Origin: Lachnospiraceae bacterium
GTDB lineage: Bacteria > Bacillota > Clostridia > Lachnospirales > Lachnospiraceae
Direction of reading: 5' to 3'
NCBI GenBank assembly: GCA_910575035.1
Contig: CAJTDL010000026.1
Span: 1 to 64,000, forward strand
DNA length: 64,000 nt
In this document: one piece after another, positions 17,695-26,824 of the stretch
How the letters are laid out: each line of letters opens with the position of its first letter
How positions within the stretch are numbered: position 1 is the stretch's first letter
Position numbers and translations under genes: made by a program
Notes under the pieces: generated by a model
The model's database searches: none
What the model saw: only the letters and a program-made list of their open reading frames with translations
What the model was told of the DNA's origin: nothing

Positions 17695-18524
17695 CTATTG
17701 CGGATTTTTCAATGGCAAGCCCTGCATTATAATGCTACATGAAAATCCGGAATCCGTCCGCTTTTTCATAAAAACAGGTGAATGCACCGTCAATGATAAA
17801 ATCCGATCCTGCTGTGAATGTGCTGGTATCCCCGCCAGATATACACAGACTGACTCCAGTTCCTCCGGTGTCCCCATTCTCCCCAGGGGCGCCATTGCAT
17901 TCCACTTTTCAATCAGAGGGATCAGAGTCGGAGAGTTTAATGTCAGTTCTGTCCCGATGTAACCCGGACTGATACTGTTTACGCGGACACCCTGCTTTGC
18001 CCATTCGATTGCCAGCGATTTCGTAAGCTGGATCACACCTGCCTTGGATGCATTATATGCGCACTGTGGCTGCGGCATATTGACGATATGCGCCGACATG
18101 GAAGCCGTGTTGATAATGATCCTCCACCATGTGCCAGCATATACTTCCCGGCTGCAATATCCGTCAGGAATATACCATTCAGGTTGATGTTGATGACTTT
18201 GTTCCACTGCTCATAAGTCATTTCCTCTGCTGGGACATTGATGCAGATTCCTGCATTATTATGGCAGAAGTCAAGTCCTCCCAGCTCATCAACAACCTGT
18301 GCCACCATTGCATTCACTTGATCCTTATCTGTACAGTCTGTTTGAATTGCAATTACCTTCCTGCCAGTCTTCATAGAAAGCTCATCCGCTGTTTTTATGG
18401 CCTTTGCATAATCCAGATCCACAACTGCCACATCCGCACCAGCTTCTGCAAATGCCTTTGCTGTACTCTTTCCAATTCCTCTTGCTGCTCCTGTTACAAA
18501 TCCTTTTTTTCCGTCCAGTCTCAT
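17695..18524 (-). pseudogene. Short-chain dehydrogenase/reductase with two frameshifts
   Basis: The first frame carries the NAD(P) motif TGAARGIG, NNAG and [10 protein letters not shown]. At about 18115 the frame shifts at GGATC-ATT, then continues with NTASMSAH and the catalytic YNASK motif to about 17845. A second shift near a GGGG run breaks it again; the other frame would give [12 protein letters not shown], the normal SDR ending. Two single-base deletions restore a family-length protein of about 255 residues. It likely acted on a sugar or polyol with the neighbouring symporter. Confidence 0.75.
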
Positions 18525-18565
18525 TTTTTAATAATTCCCATAACGTTCTCCTTTTTTTGAAAGCT

Positions 18566-18651
18566 ATTTTGTAAAATCATATGAATTGCTCAATAGATTT
18601 TTACTATTAATCTATGGTATAATATTAATTTACTAAATAATTTTGCAAAAT
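18566..18651 (+). promoter_or_regulatory. Divergent promoter region with paired palindromes
   Basis: ATTTTGTAAAAT (18566-18577) and the perfect dyad ATTTTGCAAAAT (18640-18651) flank an extended -10 (TGGTATAAT, 18618-18623) reading toward the ROK remnant. The paired AT-rich dyads could be operators for the lost ROK/XylR-type repressor. Confidence 0.45.
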
Positions 18652-18657
18652 AAAAGA

Positions 18658-19514
18658 AGTAAAGATCATTGCTGTCAACCTATATGGGGAAAAGATCAGC
18701 CGCATGACATATAAAATTGCATTTGAATGCAGCGGCTCTTATTTTAAAGCTGTATGTGATAAGATACTTGAGTTTAAAAACTCACTCAAAACGGAAGACG
18801 GCCAGATTCTTGGCATTGGCTTTGCCATGCAGGGGCTGGTTACACCAGATAAGCAGACGATATTATATGGCAAGATTTTGTCATGCACAGGGCTATCCAT
18901 CAAAGAATTTTCTAACCATATCCCGTACCCGTGCTCCTTTATCCACGATGCAGAAAGTGCAGCAAATTCAGAACTATGGGCCTCACCTGGGCTTACAGAT
19001 GCATTTTACCTTTCATTAGGCAGGCATCTTGGAGCTGCCATTATATCGAAAGGAACTATATTTAGAGGGAAAACACGGCCACAGTTCTACAATCGAGCAC
19101 ATACCGATGCAGCCAGACGGTTCCAGATGTTACTGCGGTAGGAGGGGCTGCATGGAAACAGTGCTGTCTTTGACATCACTCCTAGCAGAATACGAAACAC
19201 CCGAATACTTTTTTGCCAATGTAAGGCAGAAAGAGGCATCCGCCTTAAACCGCTGGAACCTATTCCAGACAAATTTGGCAAAGGCAGTCAACATACTCCA
19301 CCTGATTTATGATACAGATTTTATTCTAGGAGGATACCTTGCCCAGTATCTGCAGGAAGAAGACATCTCCTTCCTTCATAATCAAATCCAGCAGAAGACA
19401 CCATTTACAGAAGCGCATGATTTCCTCCTTATAAGCAAAATGCCAAAACACAATATCTCAATCGGAGCAGCGCTCCCTTTTATCCAGGCATTTTTAAACG
19501 GCCCTAATATCTGA
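18658..19514 (+). pseudogene. ROK-family repressor/kinase remnant, N-truncated and frameshifted
   Basis: Reading from about 18658 (VKIIAVNLYGEKISR) the frame gives an actin-like ROK domain to about 19080. It then shifts frame and continues with GHSSTIEHIPMQPDG and the zinc motif CYCGRRGCMET (about 19130-19165) to the stop at 19514. The N-terminal winged helix of ROK repressors is missing, with the promoter region joined directly to the sugar-binding domain. It probably regulated the divergent SDR-symporter-HAD genes. Confidence 0.65.
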
Positions 19515-19553
19515 GAGGGTTTCCAGCGCCGCTGGCAGGAGCCGTAAAGCCTG

Positions 19554-19593
19554 CAAGGGCTTCCGTACACAGCGAATGTGCCAGAAGCCCTTG
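19554..19593. terminator. Strong hairpin between ROK remnant and ABC permease
   Basis: CAAGGGCTTC / GAAGCCCTTG (10 bp, perfect), followed by ATTTTAG on the plus strand. The convergent genes on both sides would use it. Confidence 0.5.
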
Positions 19594-19665
19594 ATTTTAG
19601 CAGTTTTCCTAATAATCTGTTTATTATGGCTGTATCAGTTTTATAAAAAACCGAAATCATGCCCT

Positions 19666-20979
19666 CTAATTTGTGTACCGTTTGCCCATAGCACTGACAA
19701 TGCCAAGATAAAAAATATAGAAAAATAGAATACACACCCAAAATTCACCTGTTAGTTTCAGCAGAATGTTATTCAAAGAAGCTGGCAATATGGAGTTCAT
19801 TTTTCCATTCAGTAACGGTATGCAGAATAAAATAACCAATAAAGCCATTACCATTGGAAAGGCCAGCTTAATTGCTGCCTGCTGGTTCACAAGCCTTTTT
19901 ATCTGCTTATTGCTTTTTCCCATGCAGCGCATGACGTGGTTGCTTTTTGCATTTTGCCTGGCCTCTATAATCTGCTGCAAGGATAATATCGAAAAATAAA
20001 TCACCAAAAACACAATACAGATACATATTTGTGAAGTTCCCATCCACTGACGCGCAGATGTATCAAAAAGCTGAATTTCCGGCTGCAGCATCAACATTCC
20101 AGTTAGGAAAGAACATGCTGAAAACAAAAAGCATATACAAAAAATAGTATTTACAAGGGCAGAGGTTTTGAAGCTTGATGTAATACTTGCCGTGATATAT
20201 AGTATATCTTTTTGGTATATTTTAACGGATTTCATTCTCCTTTGCGCATATAGGCAGCCAAATGCCCATTTGTAAAAGGCAAAGACAGATATTAACAAAG
20301 GTATTGCAACAACAGATACGGGATAAACCATATAAACTTCCGGCAAAAAAACAATTCCACATACGCAGCCAATAACACATAAAAAACATAAAAAGAAGAC
20401 AATTCCCCATTTTTTATAGTTCCCTGTATTTTTTACGTTTTGATTGCGGTTTCTTTCATACATCAGCTCCCTTATTTGCAGCTTGTATAAGCGCCCCTTC
20501 AACCGAATAGAGCACACTGTTTCAATAAGGCAAAAAAACACAAGCGTGTAAAACATACTTTTACCATAAAGGGCTCCATAATGTTCCATTTCATGTAATG
20601 GCTCACGGAAATACCAAAATCCATATATGGCAAAACCGATTGCTGTTCCTGCTAAATAGCAGCAAAAACCAATCAGCAGGACTTCACATAGGAATAGCCG
20701 GGTTAACCTCTTTTTTCCCATACCCAATAATAAATAGTTTGCAAATTCTTTTGCCCGCTGCTTTAGCATGAAAGTGTCTATATATCCAACTAAAACGGTT
20801 TGAATGGCTGCTATTAACAATGGCAGGGAAATTACTTGAAAACCGGCTAATTCTCCTATAATGGCGATACAATTGGATACTTCTATCATTGCCAAAAGGA
20901 CAGTCATGGCAGTAACATATAGAAGATAATTTATAAAAGAACGCTTGGCATTACGGATTGACAGCTTCAGGTATATCAT
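19666..20979 (-). CDS. ABC transporter permease, BceB/FtsX-like
   Basis: 437 residues with about eight hydrophobic helices and an FtsX-like core, including FANYLLLGMGKKRLTRL after the first pair of helices as in BceB permeases. It lacks the large extracellular domain of full-length BceB (about 650 residues), so it may represent a short variant. Its start lies 29 bases inside the ATPase gene (20951-21796). Confidence 0.75.
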   Translation of the reverse strand: MIYLKLSIRNAKRSFINYLLYVTAMTVLLAMIEVSNCIAIIGELAGFQVISLPLLIAAIQTVLVGYIDTFMLKQRAKEFANYLLLGMGKKRLTRLFLCEVLLIGFCCYLAGTAIGFAIYGFWYFREPLHEMEHYGALYGKSMFYTLVFFCLIETVCSIRLKGRLYKLQIRELMYERNRNQNVKNTGNYKKWGIVFFLCFLCVIGCVCGIVFLPEVYMVYPVSVVAIPLLISVFAFYKWAFGCLYAQRRMKSVKIYQKDILYITASITSSFKTSALVNTIFCICFLFSACSFLTGMLMLQPEIQLFDTSARQWMGTSQICICIVFLVIYFSILSLQQIIEARQNAKSNHVMRCMGKSNKQIKRLVNQQAAIKLAFPMVMALLVILFCIPLLNGKMNSILPASLNNILLKLTGEFWVCILFFYIFYLGIVSAMGKRYTN

Positions 20980-21796
20980 GGCTTTCTCCTTCTATCCACT
21001 CTATTTTTTTCAAAATGTCTGCAAAAAAAGCCTGTTTGTTTTCCTGTTCCCGGTTTAAGGCAGCTTTTATTTCGCCGTCTTTCATAAATAATATCCTGTC
21101 ACAATAGCTTGCTGCCATGGCGTCATGTGTGACCATCAATATTGTTGCGCCATATTCTCCGCAAAGCATGGCAAATGTGCCTAAAAGCTGTCTGGCAGCA
21201 TGGGAATCCAATGCCCCGGTAGGCTCGTCCGCAAGTATAATGTCCGGGTTTACCACAATAGCACGGGCGCAGGCGCAGCGTTGCCGTTGTCCTCCTGACA
21301 CTTCATATGGAAATTTATCTAATATTGCTGATATTTCCAGCTTTTCGGATACATTTTGGATCATTGGGCGGATGCTTTCTTTGGAAGCCTCTTTAATCGT
21401 TAAAGCAAGCGCAATATTTTCATAGATAGTCAGGGTTTCAAGCAGGTTGTATTCTTGAAAAACAAAACCTAAATGCCTGCGGCGGAAATCTGCGGTAGCT
21501 TCTTCCGGCATATTTACTATATTCTGCCCGCTGATTCTTATCGCCCCATTTGTTGGCTTATCTATTGTGGCTATTAAATTAAGCAGTGTTGTTTTTCCAG
21601 AACCGGAAGCCCCCATAATTCCAACAAAGCTGCCATGCGGTATCTGGAGGCTTATGTTATTTACAGCTAATACGGAGTTATTTTCTGTTTTATATAGTTT
21701 GGAAACATTTTCAACTTCCAAAACATTTTGGAGTGCTGCATCACATTCTTTTGATTCCCATTTATCGTGTCCCAACCAATTTGTAATCATATCCAT
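20951..21796 (-). CDS. ABC transporter ATP-binding protein (BceA-like)
   Basis: 281 residues with Walker A GASGSGKTT, Q-loop FVFQEYNLLE, signature VSGGQRQRCACARAI, Walker B DIILADEPTGALD and H-loop MVTHD. I start at 21796 (MDMITNW) with GAGG five bases upstream; the frame is open to 21934, but that part overlaps a dispersed repeat and has no ribosome site. With the overlapping permease it forms a peptide-antibiotic resistance type exporter. Confidence 0.85.
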   Translation of the reverse strand: MDMITNWLGHDKWESKECDAALQNVLEVENVSKLYKTENNSVLAVNNISLQIPHGSFVGIMGASGSGKTTLLNLIATIDKPTNGAIRISGQNIVNMPEEATADFRRRHLGFVFQEYNLLETLTIYENIALALTIKEASKESIRPMIQNVSEKLEISAILDKFPYEVSGGQRQRCACARAIVVNPDIILADEPTGALDSHAARQLLGTFAMLCGEYGATILMVTHDAMAASYCDRILFMKDGEIKAALNREQENKQAFFADILKKIEWIEGESHDIPEAVNP

Positions 21797-21906
21797 AAGT
21801 ACCTCATCTGTTTTTCTTCCATACAGCATATTATAAATAAGTGTAGTGTATAAGTCAATTTCTATTTCACATAAAAGGACGTTCTTTCTTCTGAAAAATG
21901 GGGTGT

Positions 21907-21977
21907 TGCTATTCACGGCCTGGAAGCCGCTCATAGCAACAATTTGGGGCGATATTAAAAGTTTTGCTGCGCAAAAA
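21907..21977 (-). repeat. MITE-like repeat family 1, copy A (truncated)
   Basis: Matches the GCTATTCACGGCCTGG end and the following AGCCGCTCATAGCAACAAT segment of copies at 44.7, 48.2 and 50.5 kb. It ends at TTTTGCTGCGCAAAA and lacks the second half. It supplies the last codons and stop of the broken MerR gene. Confidence 0.75.
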
Positions 21978-22757
21978 ATTCGGCTGCCCCTTCCCCATAT
22001 TTTTCATCTGTTTTTGTTTTTATCAGCTTTTCCCGATAGCTATGGGCAATAGAGAGCATCATGCCCCGCTCGTCTTTGCTCTGGCTGAACTGCTTCATCG
22101 TAAATCCATATTCGCCAATGATTTCCTTTACTTCCAGGGAATCCACGGGGCAGCTGCGTTTGCCCCGCAGTTTTTCCAGGATTGCTTCTATCCGCCGGTT
22201 GTAGCTTTCTGCAATTTCTTTGCTGGCAGGGTTCTGAGGGCAGACAGGTAGTTGTCTTTCCCGCCATACCACGCAACGATTTTTGCGTAGCCTTTCTGCA
22301 TTTTTTCTGAGGACACTGTCTTCAGATAATGTTTTTTCCATTCCTCCACGCTTCCAAATTCCTTTACTGCAATGGTTCTTATGTCCCCTGGCATATGCTC
22401 AAACATAGATTGGAACATTTCTTCCATTTCTGTTTTGCTGAAAACTGCAAAATCCATTTGATTATCTCCTTTCAGAATATTGTCAATGCTGGCAATCAAG
22501 CGTTCCATCCGCTCTTTCTTTGCCGCCAGCATTTTCCGCTGCATCTGTAAAATCTGGTTTCGTTCAAGAGCTGGATTCTCTATGACAGCCTTGATTTCCT
22601 TTAAGGGAATATCAAATTCACGGAAGAACAAAATCTGCTGTAATGTTTCCAATGCCTTATCGTCATAAAGCTGGTATCCCGCATCACTTTTATCCGTCGG
22701 CTTCAGCAGTCCGATTTCGTCATAGTATAGGAATTTTTTAAAAATGAATGGATTCAA
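21955..22757 (-). pseudogene. MerR/TipAS-family regulator, 5' truncated and frameshifted
   Basis: The first frame starts abruptly at FLYYDEIGLLKPT, the second half of a MerR helix-turn-helix, so the first 15-20 residues are gone. The dimerisation helix and most of a TipAS ligand-binding domain follow. At about 22230 the frame shifts (LSALRTLPAK in one frame, NPASKEIAESYNRR in the other). The C-terminus ends inside a dispersed repeat. It probably once regulated the adjacent ABC pair. Confidence 0.7.
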
Positions 22758-22769
22758 TATATGGGCGGC

Positions 22770-24644
22770 TTATTCTTCGAAGTAGAACACTTCGCCTTTT
22801 GCCTTAAAGGGAAGGCGGCATCCCTTGGGCATGAGATAGGCGTGTTCGTGCCGAATGTCTAAATGTTCTTCAATTTCCCCATCTGTAATGATAAGGATGG
22901 GCCCGTCCTTTGGAAAATCCTTTGCATTTTCTATAGTATTGATACCAGGCTGCAGCGCTGTCCCTCCCCGCCCTTTTACGGCTACCTTTCCAGCAATGTC
23001 TTCTGGTGATATATAGCCAGCATCATATGAGTCGGCATCACAGAAAACGACCCTTGCAAAAGGCACTTCGTGCGCAACGGAATAACTGGCGATGGAGCCT
23101 AAGGCCTTTCCAATGGCTTTGGCATCCATGGAGCCGGAAGTATCAATGACTACGCCGAATGTCCTGCTGTCTGCGGGGATGTCCATAGGGCAGTACCGCG
23201 GCCTGGGGATATCAGGGGAAGAAGCCTGCCTGCGGCTGGGCCGCGCATAAGTCCTATGCTTTTCCAATGGGGCGAAATATACGTCAAACCATTTGGCAAG
23301 GGCTACATCCCAGGGGATCGGAGGCATGGCAAGCGCCCGTATTTCTTCAACTAGCCCGGCAGGGATGAGCCCCCGCCCAGAGCTTAAATGGTATTCCAGG
23401 CCTTGCTGCATAGCGCTTCTGCAAAAGTCATCTAAAGTAACGCCGTTTGTATCTGCCCTCTTGGGATTTCCCATAATATCGCCTTTGCGGTATCCGCGGA
23501 ATGTGTTGAGCTTTTCGTATTTTCTCATATTGGAAAGCATCCTGTCGTAGATGCTTTCTGCGGATAATCCCTTTAATTCTGGGTCGTAGAGCAGCCCGCT
23601 GGCAGGCATGGAGCCTACCTGAAGCTCATGGAGCCATCCATTAATTACAAAATCGCAGGCAATATTCCATAAATAATGGTCTCTGCCATTGCAGCGTTCC
23701 TGGTGCATCAGCCCGGCATGGAGATATTCGTGGGCAAGGACGAACTTCCATTCTTCCCCCGAAAGGTTTGCAGCGGGGTTGAGGTAAATCTCCCCGCATG
23801 TAACGTCAATGGCTGCAATCTGGATATCGTATTTGTAACAATAATCATGGTCTTCAATGACCTTAAAATGGGAGGCAAGCCCGCCAAGAAGCGGGTAATG
23901 GCCAATAAACCATCTGGCAGCGATTTTCCCGTCTGTCATGCCAGCTTCATCTGTAAATTCATACCCGCCGGCAGTGCTTACGGCTTTTGAAACGGAACGT
24001 GCCAATGCGTAGCTGAATCCCCTTGCATAGCGGTTGTATTCCCCGTTCTTTTCATCATATGCCACGGGGGTATCCAGGCCTTTCATATCACATGTCCCTA
24101 TGGCTGACGTACCAAAAGCATTGTTTGCCCCAGTCAGCCCTTTTTCAAGAAGAAGCCCATAAATCTTATTCTCATCATCAAGCCCGCCAGAACATACGCT
24201 TTCCACATTTTCATGTATGGATTGGCCGAATTTAATATCTGCCAGGAATTTATCCACATAGATATCACAGGCCATATTCCAGAGCAGAGGGATGCAGTCA
24301 ATATGCTTAATTTTATCTCCCTGCCCATTTGTAACGGTGTATCCAGGCATTTTATCTGCGTCAAAGTGGCCGAAAGCAAGATGGAGCTTATTGTGGGCAA
24401 TGACATAAGCCCATTGCTTTGGGGATAGGAATTGGTTTTCATTGAGTAAAATCTCGCCCTTGGAGGAGACAGCCGCATATACATTCTTGCCTAAATTCTT
24501 CCCATCTTTTGTTATGATGCAGCGAAAACAGCCTCCAAACAGAGGATGGGAGTCTATAATGGAAATGCCGGCCTGGAGGCTTTCCTCATTGATCTGCTGC
24601 TGAGATTTTTTCTTTTCTTTTTTGCGTTTTTGATTTTTCGCCAT
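22770..24644 (-). CDS. DUF2201-like metallopeptidase-VWA protein
   Basis: 624 residues, lysine-rich start, no signal peptide. Two related modules are visible. Module one (about 20-135) has HNKLHLAFGH (84-93) and WNMACDIYVD. Module two (about 270-340) has HEYLHAGLMH (305-314) and WNIACDFVIN. The second keeps the HExxH zinc-protease signature, whereas the first has Asn in place of Glu. A VWA-like domain (about 495-610) carries the metal-site motif DTSGS (501-505). Such proteins pair with MoxR AAA+ ATPases, as here (24710-25768, 65-base gap). The family's function is poorly known; a chaperone/protease or conflict role is inference. Confidence 0.85.
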   Translation of the reverse strand: MAKNQKRKKEKKKSQQQINEESLQAGISIIDSHPLFGGCFRCIITKDGKNLGKNVYAAVSSKGEILLNENQFLSPKQWAYVIAHNKLHLAFGHFDADKMPGYTVTNGQGDKIKHIDCIPLLWNMACDIYVDKFLADIKFGQSIHENVESVCSGGLDDENKIYGLLLEKGLTGANNAFGTSAIGTCDMKGLDTPVAYDEKNGEYNRYARGFSYALARSVSKAVSTAGGYEFTDEAGMTDGKIAARWFIGHYPLLGGLASHFKVIEDHDYCYKYDIQIAAIDVTCGEIYLNPAANLSGEEWKFVLAHEYLHAGLMHQERCNGRDHYLWNIACDFVINGWLHELQVGSMPASGLLYDPELKGLSAESIYDRMLSNMRKYEKLNTFRGYRKGDIMGNPKRADTNGVTLDDFCRSAMQQGLEYHLSSGRGLIPAGLVEEIRALAMPPIPWDVALAKWFDVYFAPLEKHRTYARPSRRQASSPDIPRPRYCPMDIPADSRTFGVVIDTSGSMDAKAIGKALGSIASYSVAHEVPFARVVFCDADSYDAGYISPEDIAGKVAVKGRGGTALQPGINTIENAKDFPKDGPILIITDGEIEEHLDIRHEHAYLMPKGCRLPFKAKGEVFYFEE

Positions 24645-24709
24645 ATTACTTTCACCTCGTTTGTGGGAATCTTGGAACTGCCAAGCTCCAGAATAATACG
24701 AAATCCTTA

Positions 24710-25768
24710 TTAATTCTGGACGAGCCTGGGCAAATCCCTTATGATCTCAACCATAAACCACTCTGGAAGCACCTTTCCTTCGTCTGCAGATACCACCATT
24801 TGCGCAATTTCATGATTGATGGCGGCCAGGTCCTTCATCAGCGCTTTCGCACGGTGGGTGAGGTATTTTGCGTCGCTGCTTAAATTCTTTTTGTTGTCAG
24901 GCAGCTCTTGCAGAAGCTTCGCACGGAATGACTGCGCAAGGAAGTAGAGCACATCTCTTTCTGCTGGCTTGGCAGGCCATTTTGCCTCGCCCTTTATAAT
25001 GTCATTGATGAGGGTTCTGTTGCCAAGCTGTTTTGTATAGGCAAGGAACATTCCTGCATGGCTTGCGCTGATACAGCCATAGGCAATCATTTTTAGCATG
25101 GACTCGCTGATATTTTTATCGCCAGCGCCATATTCCAGCAATGCATCGCTAAGCATATGCCAGGAGCGTGGCGTGGAGTAGGGATCCTCTGTTTTAGGCG
25201 GTTCAGAGAATAAATGGTCAGGGCGTTGTGTTATGTAATCTATGACCCAGGGATGGAGGCCTTCTTCGTAGGCCCATGTAATCCATTGCTGTGGGTCGGC
25301 TTTTAGCTGCACATGGAACATACGGTTGACCAGCGCGGAAGACATTGTCTTTACAATGGCAGAGTCCTGTGCCCTGTTTCCGGCGCCAACAACGATGCTG
25401 CCTTCAGGAAGGTGGTATTCACCGATTCGCTTTTCGTGGATCAAGCTGTAAAAGGCTTTCTGTACTTCCTGTGAGCAGGCGTTCAGCTCATCTAAGAAAA
25501 GGACATAGGGATCCTTTCTGGCAATCATCTTTGGCGGCAGAAATGTGCTGACATCGTCTTGGATCTGGGGGATGCCAATAATATCCTCTGGAGCCAGCTG
25601 GCTTCCAAGCAGCGATACGCAGGGAAGGCCTACTTCGGCGGCAAATTTTTCAACAAGGGCAGACTTTCCAATACCGGGAGCGCCCCAGATAAATACGGGG
25701 CGGACAGTTGCGACATTTAAGAGTATTTCCAGTAAGTCACTTTGGGTAACGGAGATTGGTAAATTCAT
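24710..25768 (-). CDS. MoxR-family AAA+ ATPase
   Basis: 352 residues. Walker A GAPGIGKSA, Walker B VLFLDELNA, sensor 1 GAGNR and a following VNRMF segment fit the MoxR/RavA group of AAA+ proteins. AGAAGG lies about ten bases before ATG 25768; the frame stays open for 50 more codons that are only the translated tandem repeat. MoxR ATPases remodel partner proteins through VWA domains, and the downstream gene encodes one. Confidence 0.9.
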   Translation of the reverse strand: MNLPISVTQSDLLEILLNVATVRPVFIWGAPGIGKSALVEKFAAEVGLPCVSLLGSQLAPEDIIGIPQIQDDVSTFLPPKMIARKDPYVLFLDELNACSQEVQKAFYSLIHEKRIGEYHLPEGSIVVGAGNRAQDSAIVKTMSSALVNRMFHVQLKADPQQWITWAYEEGLHPWVIDYITQRPDHLFSEPPKTEDPYSTPRSWHMLSDALLEYGAGDKNISESMLKMIAYGCISASHAGMFLAYTKQLGNRTLINDIIKGEAKWPAKPAERDVLYFLAQSFRAKLLQELPDNKKNLSSDAKYLTHRAKALMKDLAAINHEIAQMVVSADEGKVLPEWFMVEIIRDLPRLVQN

Positions 25769-25860
25769 ATAGATAGATCCTTCTTTCTGATTGTTTTTGT
25801 ATGAAATCCCTTTTTTGCTTGATGCGGCATGCCTGTAATGGGCATAAAAATGTACCATGG

Positions 25861-26110
25861 CAAATGCAAAAAGTGTATGAGAATACACTCTAATCAATGT
25901 CAAATGCAAAAAGTGCATGGAGATGCACCCTAATCAATGTCAAATGCAAAAAGTGCATGGAGATGCACCCTAATCAATGTCAAATGCAAAAAATGCATGA
26001 GAATGCATCCTAATTAATGCAAAAGAGCATGAAAATACGCCAAAATCAATGCTAAAAAGAGCATGAAAATAAATATCAACAAATGCAAAGGGGGTGCGAA
26101 AATAAGCCTC
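25861..26110 (-). repeat. 40-bp tandem repeat array with covarying hairpins upstream of moxR-VWA genes
   Basis: Four units of exactly 40 bp (25861, 25901, 25941, 25981) start caaatgcaaaaa and end taatcaatgt; units two and three are identical. Each contains a 6-bp stem with a 4-base loop: GTGTAT-gaga-ATACAC, GTGCAT-ggag-ATGCAC (twice) and ATGCAT-gaga-ATGCAT. Stem changes occur in both arms, preserving pairing. Three or four degenerate units of about 33 bp continue to about 26110 with weaker stems. The array lies 93 bases upstream of moxR and would be in its 5' leader if transcribed from beyond. Confidence 0.85.
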
Positions 26111-26160
26111 ACGAATGTAAAGAGGCGTTGGAATCCAAAACAATCTGGAATAGAATCGTA

Positions 26161-26208
26161 TTATTCCGAATAAAGGCATTGCTCAATACCATAATTATTC
26201 CGAATGAA
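26161..26208. promoter_or_regulatory. Paired near-palindromes upstream of the array
   Basis: TTATTCCGAATAAA (26161-26174) and TTATTCCGAATGAA (26195-26208) are 34 bases apart. Both are nearly self-complementary, as expected for regulator sites. Confidence 0.35.
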
Positions 26209-26265
26209 AGATATAACTCAAATTAGGATAGATTGAGTATGAAAAATCATTTGTATATAACAATC

Positions 26266-26337
26266 CTATATATCCATAAGGACAACCAGACCTCTGTTAT
26301 TTGCTGTTAAGTTGTTGGGGTTTATTGTATTTGTCAT
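26266..26337 (-). CDS. Putative 23-residue small protein
   Basis: ATG 26337-26335 has AAAGGAGGACAATT in front, a near-ideal ribosome site, and the frame stops with TAG at 26266. The peptide begins MTNTINPNNLTANN and ends hydrophobic. It may be a leader peptide, a real small protein, or the surviving start of a deleted gene. It lies upstream of the hairpin array and moxR on the same strand. The flanking DNA to 26824 shows no other convincing gene; an open frame at 26383-26568 on the plus strand is unrecognised and lacks a ribosome site. Confidence 0.4.
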   Translation of the reverse strand: MTNTINPNNLTANNRGLVVLMDI

Positions 26338-26824
26338 AATTGTCCTCCTTTCAAATAGGGTTTATAGTTTCCGGGTTAAAAGGTGATATCTTTACACCAT
26401 TTTGTATATCGGCAGGTTTTTTATTTTCTGATACCCTTTTGGGAGCGAAAATTTTCCAATCGTATTGCCGTCAATGGGAAACTATTCGAAAATTTAGCAG
26501 AAACGCATAGCAGCGATATATCAAACAGCTGCCAGGCCAGTTATAACCGCACACTGGAAGAAATGTGATTTATAGCAAATTGCAATTTGATAAAACAGAA
26601 CAGACGGTATGGAAATTAAAATAATACTAATTTCCAGCGAAGTGTGCTATAATGGACGAAGCATAATGCCAGAGGACACAGCAAAGATATGGCAGAGATA
26701 GAGGATTTAGCCGCTGAATGGCGGATGGGAAGACAGAATTTATGGCCACTGGAATATTTTCTGCCAGGCATGGAAAGGAAATTGCCCAAAGAGGATGCAG
26801 GGCAGATGGATGGGAGGACGAAAA

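Noticed and set aside
21796-21934. 46-residue N-terminal extension of the BceA-like ATPase
   Set aside because: The extension partly reads repeat family 1 and lacks a ribosome site; the start at 21796 fits better.
25861-26020. CRISPR array
   Set aside because: Units are contiguous 40-bp repeats without unique spacers, and no cas genes are present.
25861-26110. Retron ncRNA
   Set aside because: No reverse transcriptase gene lies in the surrounding sequence, and the repeats do not form an msr-msd arrangement.
26383-26568. 61-codon plus-strand ORF
   Set aside because: No ribosome site or recognised family; left as part of an empty gap.
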